Shown: positions 8,704 through 17,419 of the stretch, in pieces
Position numbering within the stretch: position 1 is the first letter of the stretch
Layout: each line of letters begins with the position of its first letter
NCBI GenBank assembly: GCA_003140855.1
Contig: PLLF01000103.1
Location: 133-55,313, forward strand
Reading direction: 5' to 3'
Source of the DNA: Vulcanimicrobiota bacterium
GTDB lineage: Bacteria; Vulcanimicrobiota; Vulcanimicrobiia; Vulcanimicrobiales; Vulcanimicrobiaceae
Length of the DNA stretch: 55,181 nt
The notes under the pieces: model-generated
Told to the model about the DNA's origin: nothing
Databases searched by the model: none
What the model saw: only the letters and a program-made list of their open reading frames with translations
Program-made: the position numbers and the translations under genes

Positions 8704-9172
8704 TGCGGCGCTCGATTCGTTCCAGGCGATCTTCGAGATGGCGCAGTTCGCTTTGCTGGGCGGCCACCAAGCCGTGCAATTCTTTCGTGATCTGCAGCTG
8801 CTGACGTATCGCCTCGGTCAACGCAAAATTTACGTGACGCTGATCGTTGAAGATAAAAGCGAATAGCCGCAAAAATACGCGCCGCAGCGAGCGGCTTATA
8901 CTGAAGGGAAATATCCAAAGACGGCGCGGCCATGCCGTTCGAATCTGCGCCATCTTGCGAGCGTTGTGCAGTAGCGCCTCGATGCTGTCCGCATCGAGCT
9001 CGGAAGCGTAGACATATGTGCGCTCGACGTCGCGGACGGCTGCCGCGGACTCGCTCTCTCCGCGCCGCAAGACTTGATCGTGCACTTGCGCCATGAGATC
9101 GTTGACGTCGAGGTCTGAATTATCGCGCACGGTGATGGAATTTTCTGTAATGCGAGGTCGAAACCTTGCCAT
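8693..9172 (-). CDS. Small basic protein with C-terminal coiled coil, function unknown
   Basis: 159 residues from the ATG at 9172; a TTG at 9193 would add seven. The middle contains a very basic amphipathic/hydrophobic stretch (RLWIFPFSISRSLRRVFLRL then FAFIF) that could sit on the membrane surface. The last 50 residues predict as a coiled coil (ELHGLVAAQQSEL then RHLEDRLERIE). Its start is only 15 bases from the divergent ATG of the O-antigen ligase, so any promoters for the two must lie within the opposite gene. It leads the glycosyltransferase run and may be an assembly or anchoring factor; that is a guess. I do not recognise the family. Confidence 0.65.
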   Translation of the reverse strand: MARFRPRITENSITVRDNSDLDVNDLMAQVHDQVLRRGESESAAAVRDVERTYVYASELDADSIEALLHNARKMAQIRTAWPRRLWIFPFSISRSLRRVFLRLFAFIFNDQRHVNFALTEAIRQQLQITKELHGLVAAQQSELRHLEDRLERIERRNAK

Positions 9173-9187
9173 CCCGAAGCACGTGGC

Positions 9188-10495
9188 ATGCAATTCGGCC
9201 CTGTTTTGCCGGCAGTTTCAACAGCGCCGCGACTGGACTTTGCGAGCGCGGCCGTCTATATCGCCTTTTTTGCCATCATTGCATACGCCACGTATAGGCG
9301 GCCAGCTGCAGGTGTTCTCGCACTGATCTTTTGCGATCCGTTTGCTTTCTATCGTTCGATTGGATTCACCACGTTAACGCTTTCAAAAGTTGCGTTAATC
9401 GCGATCGTTATCGGTTTTCTGCTTCGGAAAATGTTACTGCCGGCTGTTCTGCTGATGCGACCTGCAAAAAGTCTACTGCTAGCGACCACGCTCGTAACAG
9501 CCGCGGTCGCGCTTTCAATGTGGCACGCAAGCGCCGTAGCGCCGGCTGCAAGAGAAACGCTGAAGTGGTTAGAGTATGCCGCTATCTTCGCAGTCTGTGC
9601 CGCCGCTTATTACAACGACCCGGACGAAACGCTCGTCCGGTGGGGTGTGCTGATCACGACTGCGCTTGTGTCGGCCTTAGCGATTCCTGAACTCTTCACA
9701 GGTGCAAGTTCGGGCATCATCGTTGCGCGCACCGAAGTCCCGCGCATCGCGGGCCCGCTCGAGGGCCCAAACCAGTTGGCCGCTTACCTAGGCTTGATGC
9801 TGCCCGTCATACTCGCTTACACGCTCAAGCAAGGCCGTCGCTGGCCGGAGATATTTACGATAGCTGCCGGCATCGTCGCTACATTGCTGAGCTTTTCACG
9901 CGGCGGGATCGTTTCATTACTGCTGGCGCTCTTCTTGGTGGCCATCCTTTGCACGCAATCGAAACTTGCTAAAAGCATTTTTGCGGCCGCGGCAATCGTT
10001 TTGCTGATTGCTTCGGCGGCGGCGTGGCGGCTCGTTGCCGGCGGCATCGGACTAGTAACGGCGAGCGCGCACCATCACATCGAGATTCGCGGCGGTTTGG
10101 GCACGAGGCGCGATTTATGGGCGGCCGCCGTCAGTCTCTGGCGAGCGCATCCGCTGTGGGGCATCGGCGCCGGCAACTACGAGCTGGAGGTAGGTAAATT
10201 GCTGCGCGCGCCGATCAAGACGCACGCTAACAGTTTTTATTTGCAAAGCCTCGTTGAAGGCGGGCTGCCGCTCCTAGGCGCGACAGTGTTTCTGATTTAC
10301 AATTCCATCGCGGCGTTCTGGGGACGCGCGCGCACGCCGCTTACCATCGCAGCACTGGCAGGGAGTACCGCGCTCGCTCTTCACTTCATTCTGGATCTGC
10401 TCGTGTTTTATCCGAAGGTGGGCATGCAGTGGATGATACTGTTGGGAATCGCCTCAGCCGACCTTGCGCGCAGTAAAGATCACGCGGCTTCGTAA
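9188..10495 (+). CDS. O-antigen ligase / Wzy-type polymerase family membrane protein
   Basis: A 435-residue polytopic protein with about eleven hydrophobic segments. The signature is the large periplasmic loop near residues 280-360: RGGLGTRRDLWAAAVSLW, HPLWGIGAGNYE and THANSFYLQSLVEGGLPLLG, as in Wzy_C/WaaL proteins where a conserved His and Arg take part in transfer of a lipid-linked glycan. It would act at the outer face of the inner membrane, either ligating glycan to its anchor or polymerising repeats. It is the only such protein visible here. It is transcribed alone and its 3' end overlaps the convergent methyltransferase by 42 bases. Confidence 0.83.
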   Translation: MQFGPVLPAVSTAPRLDFASAAVYIAFFAIIAYATYRRPAAGVLALIFCDPFAFYRSIGFTTLTLSKVALIAIVIGFLLRKMLLPAVLLMRPAKSLLLATTLVTAAVALSMWHASAVAPAARETLKWLEYAAIFAVCAAAYYNDPDETLVRWGVLITTALVSALAIPELFTGASSGIIVARTEVPRIAGPLEGPNQLAAYLGLMLPVILAYTLKQGRRWPEIFTIAAGIVATLLSFSRGGIVSLLLALFLVAILCTQSKLAKSIFAAAAIVLLIASAAAWRLVAGGIGLVTASAHHHIEIRGGLGTRRDLWAAAVSLWRAHPLWGIGAGNYELEVGKLLRAPIKTHANSFYLQSLVEGGLPLLGATVFLIYNSIAAFWGRARTPLTIAALAGSTALALHFILDLLVFYPKVGMQWMILLGIASADLARSKDHAAS

Positions 10496-11104
10496 CGCTC
10501 GATTTTTTGGGAAGCTCGGAAACTCGCCATATGTCTCCCCTTGGATGCCGGTGAAGCCGGCGCGGCGCAACACCCGGGGCCACGCGCTGTAGCTGCGGCA
10601 ATAAACTACATTTTCGTCGGCAAGATAGTCGTTGAATAAATTGCGCGGCAGCATCGCCAACGCAAAAAGCGGATTAGGTTCGCAGAATACGATTCGCCCG
10701 CCCGCGCGCAGAGCACCGTATATTCGGTTTAATGTATCGGGCACATTCGGTACATATGACAAGACATGCAGGGCAATCGCAGCATCCTGTTCGCGCGGCA
10801 AAGCGTCATCACGCTTGAAAACAACCCTGGGATGTTCGCGCGCCGCCGCCTCCAAAAGGTTGCCGTTCGCGTCGGCACCCGTTACTACGCAACCCAGCGC
10901 TGCCAGCGCCGACGACGCGGCACCCAGACCGCAGCCGAAATCAAGTACCTTCATGCCTGTGAAGGGCTGAAGCAGTTCGACCACGCGCTTCAGGTCCGCC
11001 AGGTAATTAGCTGAAGCGTTGAAGCGGCGAAGACGCGCAATGTATTCGGCGGTTCCAAAGCGATCCAACGGTGCGGGCCTGCCCGGGACAAGGCAGCGCA
11101 GCAC
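10454..11104 (-). CDS. Class I SAM-dependent methyltransferase
   Basis: A 216-residue Rossmann methyltransferase: motif I is VLDFGCGLGAASSALA, followed by the acidic end of strand 2 (GADANG) and motif IV around AIALHVLSYVPN. The C-terminal part has ENVVYCRSYSAWPRVLRRAGF, common in small-molecule methyltransferases of antibiotic and sugar pathways. In this setting it probably methylates a sugar hydroxyl or amine. The start is GTG at 11104; an in-frame stop lies just upstream at 11129, so there is little freedom. Its 3' end overlaps the convergent ligase gene by 42 bases. It follows the PIG-L deacetylase by 31 bases. Confidence 0.8.
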   Translation of the reverse strand: MLRCLVPGRPAPLDRFGTAEYIARLRRFNASANYLADLKRVVELLQPFTGMKVLDFGCGLGAASSALAALGCVVTGADANGNLLEAAAREHPRVVFKRDDALPREQDAAIALHVLSYVPNVPDTLNRIYGALRAGGRIVFCEPNPLFALAMLPRNLFNDYLADENVVYCRSYSAWPRVLRRAGFTGIQGETYGEFPSFPKNRALRSRVIFTARKVG

Positions 11105-11135
11105 GTCGTTTAGCTTCGCGCGCGCGTGCTTCAGG

Positions 11136-11819
11136 CTAGAACTCGATCCGGCGGCCTAGCACAAACGCTTCGGCCGCGGTCATGCCGGCGGTAGCGCCCC
11201 GCCAGCCGGCTAAATGTTTGACGGCTTCAAGCGAGCGCGGATGCGGAAACGGCCGCATCTCCATTTCGAACGCTTTCAAGGCTCGCATTTTTAGTTCGAT
11301 CGTTTCCGCGACGTCGACGAACCAGTTGGGTTCGAACGCAGCACCCGCTTGTGCGCCCCACTCCGTACTGGAGGGCACTTCAAAAAAAAGGAGCGCCTTG
11401 ACGCAGGTTTCAGGAAGCGGCCTGCAAGCAACGCAGACTGCATCGTGCACGCGTATGTGATCGGCATTCAGATCGCCGAAATGATGCGTGTACACGATCT
11501 CCGGGTTCCTGAAAGCTACGGCTCCCTCAGCCGCGCGAGCCAAGTCAAGGCCAGGAACGGTGTCCAGGCGAGTATCGGGAAAGTCATGCGTGACAAACGA
11601 TGCGGCGCCTAAAATGCCGGCCGCTTCCTTCGCGGCACGGGCGTGCGCGGCAAACTCCGCAGCCCGGTCTTCCTTTGGCGGCCCGGTTCGGCCCATGATC
11701 CCGTCGGCAAACGCTACGATGTGAACGGCGTCCCCCGCCGCCGCATGTTTAGCAATCGTCGCGCCGCAGCCCAGAACGGCGTCGTCGGGATGCGCAGCGA
11801 CAACCAAGACGTTCCTCAT
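11136..11819 (-). CDS. PIG-L family N-acetylglucosaminyl deacetylase
   Basis: 227 residues from the ATG at 11819, four bases after the TAG of the carbamoyltransferase; earlier in-frame starts would run back into that gene. The zinc-binding AHPDDAVLGCG motif opens the protein and HHFGDLNADHIRVH supplies the third ligand, so all expected metal residues are present. PIG-L enzymes hydrolyse the N-acetyl group of GlcNAc-containing substrates. In bacterial glycan clusters they deacetylate sugar nucleotides or lipid-linked sugars. With carbamoyltransferase and methyltransferase genes on either side, this looks like a sugar-tailoring group. Confidence 0.85.
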   Translation of the reverse strand: MRNVLVVAAHPDDAVLGCGATIAKHAAAGDAVHIVAFADGIMGRTGPPKEDRAAEFAAHARAAKEAAGILGAASFVTHDFPDTRLDTVPGLDLARAAEGAVAFRNPEIVYTHHFGDLNADHIRVHDAVCVACRPLPETCVKALLFFEVPSSTEWGAQAGAAFEPNWFVDVAETIELKMRALKAFEMEMRPFPHPRSLEAVKHLAGWRGATAGMTAAEAFVLGRRIEF

Positions 11820-11823
11820 GGCG

Positions 11824-13788
11824 CTACGATCTATCCATTGTTTCCGGCGAAGTGCTCGTAAGGCGCGAGATCTCGGCATCGGCTGCTTCAAGCGCCCGGA
11901 GGCGTTCGTCGGCAGCCCCCGCTAAAATTTGGATCTGTTCTTCCTTCTCTTCAAGCTGCGCATTCAGGGAGTAGACCCGTTCCGAGTAGATTCTCGCCAG
12001 CGCCGAATTACGCGCGTCCTTTTTCGCCTCAGTAGCTGAATCGTACAGATAGTTTAGGGCGGCCAAACTGTTAGCCGATGCGCGAACAACATAGCCGCCT
12101 TGCAAGTACAGCATATCGATCCCGGATCGAAGGAATCCGCGGATCGCATCGTCAGGCGAGCAAACAATCGGCTCTTCGTGGATGTTGAAGGACGTATTGA
12201 TGATGGACGGGATTCCAGTTAGCTCACGATAGTGTGAAAGAATCGCGTAGAGCAGGGGCGACGAGCTGCGGGTCACGAGTTGCGGTCGAGCCGTTCCGTC
12301 GCGGTGCACGACGGCCGGACTCTCCGTCCGCGTTTTTTCCGTACACTCGAACGTCGTGGTCATGAAGTGGGCGGCGGACTCCGCGCCTTGAACGCCAAGA
12401 TAACATTCAGCCGCATCTTCAAGCCTGGTCGCCGGCGCAAACGGCATGAACTCGGTGCGCTGCAGCATCGCATTCAAATGCTGATTGATGGCGATTTCTC
12501 GCGCTTCGCAAAGTATAGACCGGTTCCCCAATGCCCGCGGACCGAACTCCATCCGCCCTTCAAAGATGCCCACGATTGCGCCGCGCGCCAGCTCGGCCGC
12601 AATAGACTCTTCCGCCCCAGCGACTTTTTCGTACTTGAGGTCAAAATGCCGAAGCGCAGCCTCGATCTCGGCGGAACTGTAGTCCGGGCCCCAAGAAACG
12701 TTAACTATCGTGCGGCCTGAGTAAGGCCGGTTCTCCCACGCTACGGCCAGTGCAGCACCTACCGCCGTGCCGTCATCCGTCATCGGCGGCGCGACGAACA
12801 CTTCACGGACGAATTCATGGACCCGTTGATTGACGCGAACGTTCGCGAACAAACCTCCCGCTAAGCAGATGCGTTCTTTCAGCCAGCCTCGCTCTTTGGC
12901 GCGCACGAGAATCGCCAGCACGTGCTCTTCCGTGAGTGTCTGCAGCGTGGCCGCTACATTCTCGCGCGGAAAGTCTGCGAGCTTCGCGCCCAGCCGCTCG
13001 AGCAGAGCCGGATCCATCACGAGCATAGGCGGCGCCGAATCCGAATAGGCAAGAAACCATTCCACCAATTCTTCCAGATGGTCATACTTTGCCGTGAGTA
13101 TTTCGCACAAGGCGTCGCGACAGACGGCGTCAGGTTTACCGTAGGCAGCTAGACCCGTGATCTTGCCTTCATGTTTGTTGGGCGAAAAGCCCAGCAGCGC
13201 GGTCACGAATGAATACAGCAGCGTAATTTTCGCATAATGGGACGCTGCGAAACGGTCCAGCGCCCGGATGCCCTTGGAATCCGCTTCATAGAGACCTCCG
13301 AACCAGGGACAATTGTTCGTTCCCGCGTCGTACGCCAAGCACGTAGCGTCTTCGAAGCCGGTGGTGTAAAAAGCCGAAGCCGCGTGGCTGAGCTGATGGT
13401 CCACAAAGCGTTTTGGAACGGGCAGCTCGCCCAGCAGCTTCAAAAAAACCGGTCCGTGTTCGCTAACGTAGTTATCGTGCGGATTCGGTAGCGGCACTGG
13501 ATGCAACACGCTGTGTGCATCGGCCGGCACCGTGAAGTGCTCGTTCGTCGAAATGGCGACGGTCGCAATTTTCGTCCAATCGATTCCCGCCAGCAGCGGC
13601 GTAAATGGGCGTCCATCCTGCTTGACGCGTGTGATCCGCTCGAGCGCGCAGGCCGCCAGCACTTCGCCTTCGGGCGTTACCAGTGCCATCGCTGTGTCGT
13701 GCATCCCGCTGTAGTTGATCCCCAGGACAAGTCCGCCCGGTGAGGGCGCAATCAGTCGCGCGTTCCAGTCCCGGAGATCGGCGGTCAT
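11824..13788 (-). CDS. NodU/CmcH-type carbamoyltransferase with coiled-coil tail
   Basis: 654 residues from the ATG at 13788, which overlaps the upstream TGA as ATGA; a start at 13920 would overlap that gene by 45 codons. The Kae1-like N-terminal domain has VLGINYSGMHDTA, DHQLSHAASAFY (metal and phosphate site) and YDAGTNN. The C-terminal domain has EGRMEFGPRALGNRSIL and NTSFNIHEEPIV. This family makes carbamoyl adenylate from carbamoyl phosphate and ATP and transfers it to a sugar hydroxyl. The last 59 residues are extra: a coiled coil with QLEEKEEQIQIL and AADERLRALEAADAEI, close to segments of the GT9 tail at 3011. The target is presumably a sugar of the polysaccharide. Confidence 0.88.
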   Translation of the reverse strand: MTADLRDWNARLIAPSPGGLVLGINYSGMHDTAMALVTPEGEVLAACALERITRVKQDGRPFTPLLAGIDWTKIATVAISTNEHFTVPADAHSVLHPVPLPNPHDNYVSEHGPVFLKLLGELPVPKRFVDHQLSHAASAFYTTGFEDATCLAYDAGTNNCPWFGGLYEADSKGIRALDRFAASHYAKITLLYSFVTALLGFSPNKHEGKITGLAAYGKPDAVCRDALCEILTAKYDHLEELVEWFLAYSDSAPPMLVMDPALLERLGAKLADFPRENVAATLQTLTEEHVLAILVRAKERGWLKERICLAGGLFANVRVNQRVHEFVREVFVAPPMTDDGTAVGAALAVAWENRPYSGRTIVNVSWGPDYSSAEIEAALRHFDLKYEKVAGAEESIAAELARGAIVGIFEGRMEFGPRALGNRSILCEAREIAINQHLNAMLQRTEFMPFAPATRLEDAAECYLGVQGAESAAHFMTTTFECTEKTRTESPAVVHRDGTARPQLVTRSSSPLLYAILSHYRELTGIPSIINTSFNIHEEPIVCSPDDAIRGFLRSGIDMLYLQGGYVVRASANSLAALNYLYDSATEAKKDARNSALARIYSERVYSLNAQLEEKEEQIQILAGAADERLRALEAADAEISRLTSTSPETMDRS

Positions 13789-14897
13789 GAGGGCGTACGG
13801 GTCCGTCGGCTTGTGGGCCAGACGAGCGGAACGACCCGGACGAGCTGGCGTTCGTGACTGCCATGATCCGGCAGCTGCGAAAACCAAGAGCCGGCCTCGC
13901 GGATGTCCGCTTGCAGCCAATATTCTCCGGGCGTATCCGGTGCTTTCACATTCGCCAGTGCCGGCAAAATCCGGCCCGGTTCGATGCGCCCGGGAAACGG
14001 CGTTTTCGCAAATTCATCGCGTGTGTCCGCTCCTTCTTGCCGAGCGAACCAGCGAGTCGCCAGTTCAAGGGTGCCCCAACGAATGAACTCGCTCTGTGGA
14101 AGCAGCGTTCGCGAGGAACCGTTTGCGATCGCAACGCGAGCGACGTATCGCTGTCCGACCGTCATCGTAGAAGGAACATCCGATAGATGCAAATTCACAG
14201 TGCTGCCGATCGGCCATTGCTCGTAAACACTATCTGCCGGCGCTGAATCCTTCTGCGTAACCTGTTCCGCTTCGAAATAGTAGTCTTCGTAAAGCGCATG
14301 TTCGTCGCCGGGGTTGTTGGGGTCGGCCGCACGATATGCCGCCATCTTTGCTTCCCTCGCCGCACGATCGTTCCATACGAAGTCCCAATGGTATCGGTGC
14401 AAATCAGCCGCAAAGAGCGGTTCTCCCGCGATATGCCAAGCCTCGTGCAACGAGGTCGGCAGCTCGGCGATAGACGGAATGTTGCGAAACATCCGCATGC
14501 CCCAGTCCGGGTAGAGCGGAGCGGTCCGGATGTAGCGATCTCCAGGCGGAATCAAGTTGCGCGAAGGAAACCAGCAGTGAGTTATTGAGCGTTCTTGCAT
14601 GATCTCGTCGAGGGCCGATCGCGACCAGCGAGCATTGATCATTTCATCGTCGTCCAGATTTAGAATCCAGTCTCCGTTGCAACGCTCGAGCATTTGGCGC
14701 CGCATTTCGATGAAACACGGATCGTGCACGAAGGTGTGCACCGTCGCGCCGCATTTCTCGGCCACGTCCGCAGTCGCATCCGTCGTCGTCGAGTCGACAA
14801 GAACGACGACTTCATCGGCCAGCCCGTTCAGCTTTTCAAGAAGCGCGGGAATTCGCCCCGAACCATTCTTCGTCCCGACAACGGCGGAAAGTTTCAT
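13785..14897 (-). CDS. Family 2 glycosyltransferase with C-terminal Ig-like domain
   Basis: The first 230 residues are a GT2 enzyme (KLSAVVGTKNGSGRI, VDSTTTDAT, LNLDDDEMI for metal binding). Residues about 235-370 form a separate beta-sandwich resembling the Ig-like modules of polysaccharide ABC systems (GSTVNLHLSDVPSTMTVGQ, then VAIANGSSRTLLP and TPGEYWLQADI). I chose the ATG at 14897 because GAGG lies eight bases upstream; the ATG at 14921 is also possible and would give 378 residues. The stop overlaps the start of the carbamoyltransferase as ATGA. The added module may recognise the glycan acceptor. Confidence 0.83.
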   Translation of the reverse strand: MKLSAVVGTKNGSGRIPALLEKLNGLADEVVVLVDSTTTDATADVAEKCGATVHTFVHDPCFIEMRRQMLERCNGDWILNLDDDEMINARWSRSALDEIMQERSITHCWFPSRNLIPPGDRYIRTAPLYPDWGMRMFRNIPSIAELPTSLHEAWHIAGEPLFAADLHRYHWDFVWNDRAAREAKMAAYRAADPNNPGDEHALYEDYYFEAEQVTQKDSAPADSVYEQWPIGSTVNLHLSDVPSTMTVGQRYVARVAIANGSSRTLLPQSEFIRWGTLELATRWFARQEGADTRDEFAKTPFPGRIEPGRILPALANVKAPDTPGEYWLQADIREAGSWFSQLPDHGSHERQLVRVVPLVWPTSRRTRTPS

Positions 14898-14953
14898 GCC
14901 AAACGCCTCATCCAGGAACATTCCGCCTTCACGCCTATTTCATCATTCTATTC

Positions 14954-16030
14954 ATGCGTCACAACCTGCTGACAGAAGCCCTGCTGCACCGATCTGCTGA
15001 AATCGCGCGGCTTTCGTTTCCGGAACGACTGAAGGGGAAGGTCGTGGCCGTAACGGGCGCCGGCGGGTCGATCGGCAGCGAGCTATGCCGGCAGCTGACC
15101 GTGCTTGCACCCCGCTTGCTTTTACTGATCGGCCACGGGGAGCATAGCCTCTTTCAAATCGCGCAAGACCTTTCAGACCGGGGACGCTTTTCGGATTTTC
15201 AAATCGTGCTCGCCGACGTCGCGACTGCCGACCTGATCGATGCCGCGTTTGCTCGCTATCGGCCCGATGTCGTGATACACGCGGCGGCACACAAACACGT
15301 GCCAATCGTCGAGCAAAACCTCACTGAAGGCGCACGAACGAACGTGCTCGGAGCCTATACCGTGGCGCGCTGCGCGGTAAGCCATGGCGCCCGCGACGTT
15401 GTCCTGCTTTCCACCGACAAGGCTGTGCAGCCGGCAAACGTCATGGGGCTTACGAAACTTGCCGCGGAGAATATCTGGCAAAGCTTTCCTTATAAGAGCG
15501 ACACCCGCTTCATTACCGTGCGGTTTGGAAATGTGCTCGGGAGCCGCGGGAGCGTACTCGAGATCTTCGAGCGACAGATCGAGCTCGGGGTTCCGCTGTC
15601 GCTAACCGATCGCCGTATGCAACGTTATTTCTTAACGATCGAAGAATCGGCGTCGTGGATCCTTCGCGCGATCGAGCGCGCCGCGGCCAACGAGCTTTTC
15701 ATAGTGGACAGCGGGGAACCAATCGCGATAGCCGCACTCGCGGAGCGATTGCTCGCCGCGCACGGAATTTCAGAGTATCCGATCGCCGAGGTCGGCATTC
15801 GGCCCGGTGAAAAACTCAACGAACAATTGATGACCGGCTCGGAGCGCACTGCCGCGGTTCGCGAGGAGCGCTTTTTCATCGTCGACCGGCCGTCGCGGGA
15901 TGAGAACTTGAAGCCGGAAATCGAACGTTTAGCTGAAGCCATACGATCCAACGATGACGCAAACGTGTTGAGAAGCCTCCACCAACTCTCCGGGGAGCAA
16001 GAACGTTCTACGATGCAGGCAGCGCTTTGA
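14954..16030 (+). CDS. FlaA1/PglF-like UDP-HexNAc 4,6-dehydratase (soluble)
   Basis: A 358-residue SDR of the polysaccharide biosynthesis CapD/FlaA1 group. Motifs are VTGAGGSIGSELC for NAD binding, HAAAHKHVPIVE, LLSTDKAVQP and VMGLTK, where Met replaces the usual catalytic Tyr as is normal in this group, and RFGNVLGSRGSV. It lacks the transmembrane half of WbpM/PglF, so it is a soluble form. The family removes water from UDP-GlcNAc to give a 4-keto-6-deoxy sugar for bacillosamine-, fucosamine- or pseudaminate-type pathways. The aminotransferase at 20502 is the likely next enzyme. It diverges from the GT2 gene and overlaps the next methyltransferase as TTGA. Confidence 0.85.
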   Translation: MRHNLLTEALLHRSAEIARLSFPERLKGKVVAVTGAGGSIGSELCRQLTVLAPRLLLLIGHGEHSLFQIAQDLSDRGRFSDFQIVLADVATADLIDAAFARYRPDVVIHAAAHKHVPIVEQNLTEGARTNVLGAYTVARCAVSHGARDVVLLSTDKAVQPANVMGLTKLAAENIWQSFPYKSDTRFITVRFGNVLGSRGSVLEIFERQIELGVPLSLTDRRMQRYFLTIEESASWILRAIERAAANELFIVDSGEPIAIAALAERLLAAHGISEYPIAEVGIRPGEKLNEQLMTGSERTAAVREERFFIVDRPSRDENLKPEIERLAEAIRSNDDANVLRSLHQLSGEQERSTMQAAL

Positions 16031-16671
16031 GGGATCCCCGCATTGAAGGGGTCTTGCGATTCTACGACCGCTTGCTCGACGAGGATCTCGAGGACGCGCG
16101 CGCTGTAGGATGGCGCAGCAGTCAAACGCAGCAGCGAAACTTTAACGCATTGGCTCAGATTTTTGCGGGCGAAACACTTCCTTTTTCCGTCTATGACGTA
16201 GGCTGCGGACTGGCGGGCCTGCACGCTTTTTTGAAGGAGTCATATCCGCTGGCCGGCTACGCGGGTTGCGATATCCACCCCGGCATGATCGAGCGAGCGC
16301 GCCGCCGCCGGCCGGCAGCAACGATCGAGGAGCGCAATATTTTGCAGAATCCACCGCCAGAATATGACTACGTCGTTGCGTCGGGAACGTTCAGTCATCT
16401 GGATATCTCCGAACAGGCTTGGTCCGAGTACATTCGTGAAATGATGCGCGCCATGTTTGCGATTGCACGCCGCGGGATGGCTATCGTTTTTCTTTCGACG
16501 CTCGCCGAGATTCAAGAACCCGGAGACTATCATCAAGATCCGGCCGACATCCTGCGGTTTGCACAGGCGGAGCTTTCGCCGCTCGCGGAGATTCGGCACG
16601 CTTTCTCACCTTGGACTTTTGCAATCTTCGTTTACCGGAGTTCACCGGCGGCGATGAACGGCGCCGGCTGA
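16027..16671 (+). CDS. Class I SAM-dependent methyltransferase
   Basis: A 214-residue methyltransferase with motif I VYDVGCGLAGLHAFL, the strand 2 acid in YAGCDIHPGMIERA and motif IV VVASGTFSHLD. Its TTG start overlaps the TGA of the dehydratase gene (TTGA), so it is probably coupled to it. The substrate may be the product of that pathway, but sequence does not say. The 3' end overlaps the convergent WbqC gene by 40 bases, the second such overlap in this locus. Confidence 0.78.
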   Translation: MRDPRIEGVLRFYDRLLDEDLEDARAVGWRSSQTQQRNFNALAQIFAGETLPFSVYDVGCGLAGLHAFLKESYPLAGYAGCDIHPGMIERARRRRPAATIEERNILQNPPPEYDYVVASGTFSHLDISEQAWSEYIREMMRAMFAIARRGMAIVFLSTLAEIQEPGDYHQDPADILRFAQAELSPLAEIRHAFSPWTFAIFVYRSSPAAMNGAG

Positions 16672-17342
16672 TTATCGCGCAGTAATATCTCAAGGCTATG
16701 TGGCCCCTCGTTAAACAACAGATCGATTATCGAGAGGCGCGGAACGAACGCGCCGTAACGCTGGCGGTACACGGGATGCTGGTACTCCTGAAAGATCGGC
16801 TCGACACCGCCGTTGCGAAGGAATTGCTCGTCGACGTAATGCCGTCCGTGCGATCCGAAGACGTAAGCCGACGCTCCAAGCTTTGTGCACATGTCCAGGA
16901 CGTATTCCGATTTCCCACCCGCAAAATCATAGTCGCTCGCTACCATGAGCTTCACGTGGAGTCCGAGCAATTGGATCAGCTGTCGCAAGAGCTCGTTCGT
17001 GAGTTGGCTCAAGTACTCGTACGGTCTTGAGAGAACGTTAAGAATTCCCGGCGCATAAGCGTCAAAATACGGTGCTCTCGAGTAGGCCGTTTCGATGGTC
17101 CGGAGGTGCTTTTGACGCCAGCCGTCGCCCGCGATGCGAACGTCGCATATTCGTTTTGCACCATGCGCGTTCACCGGTACGGTCAGCCAAACCGGTCCGT
17201 GCGACGTCTTGACCAGGTTGCGATTGATGAAATCCTTGCTGTATACGGCCGTGTCGACGATGCAAAATGCGTCAGCCAGCGTCATTTTGTGGAAGAGCCC
17301 GAGCCAGGGTAGATATGCGGGCTGATGGCCTGAGAGAATCAT
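16632..17342 (-). CDS. WbqC family protein
   Basis: 236 residues with the family start ILSGHQPAYLPWLGLFHK and the conserved DTAVYSKDFINRN, plus LSIIDLLFNEGP at the end. WbqC proteins occur in O-antigen and other amino-sugar clusters; their biochemical role is unsettled, with an acyl- or glycyl-transfer role on amino sugars proposed. The protein is complete. It is alone on this strand between plus-strand genes, so it has its own promoter, presumably in the 77 bases before the hddA remnant. Confidence 0.82.
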   Translation of the reverse strand: MILSGHQPAYLPWLGLFHKMTLADAFCIVDTAVYSKDFINRNLVKTSHGPVWLTVPVNAHGAKRICDVRIAGDGWRQKHLRTIETAYSRAPYFDAYAPGILNVLSRPYEYLSQLTNELLRQLIQLLGLHVKLMVASDYDFAGGKSEYVLDMCTKLGASAYVFGSHGRHYVDEQFLRNGGVEPIFQEYQHPVYRQRYGAFVPRLSIIDLLFNEGPHSLEILLRDNQPAPFIAAGELR

Positions 17343-17419
17343 CTGTTACAAAAAGACCTCGCCGCAGGGATTGCGAATCGTGAGATCTTGAAATTGCCGA
17401 CTGCGAAAGCCATTTACCT

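Noticed and set aside
13789-13920. Longer start for the carbamoyltransferase
   Set aside because: It would overlap the GT2 gene by 132 bases; the ATGA start at 13788 fits the family N-terminus.
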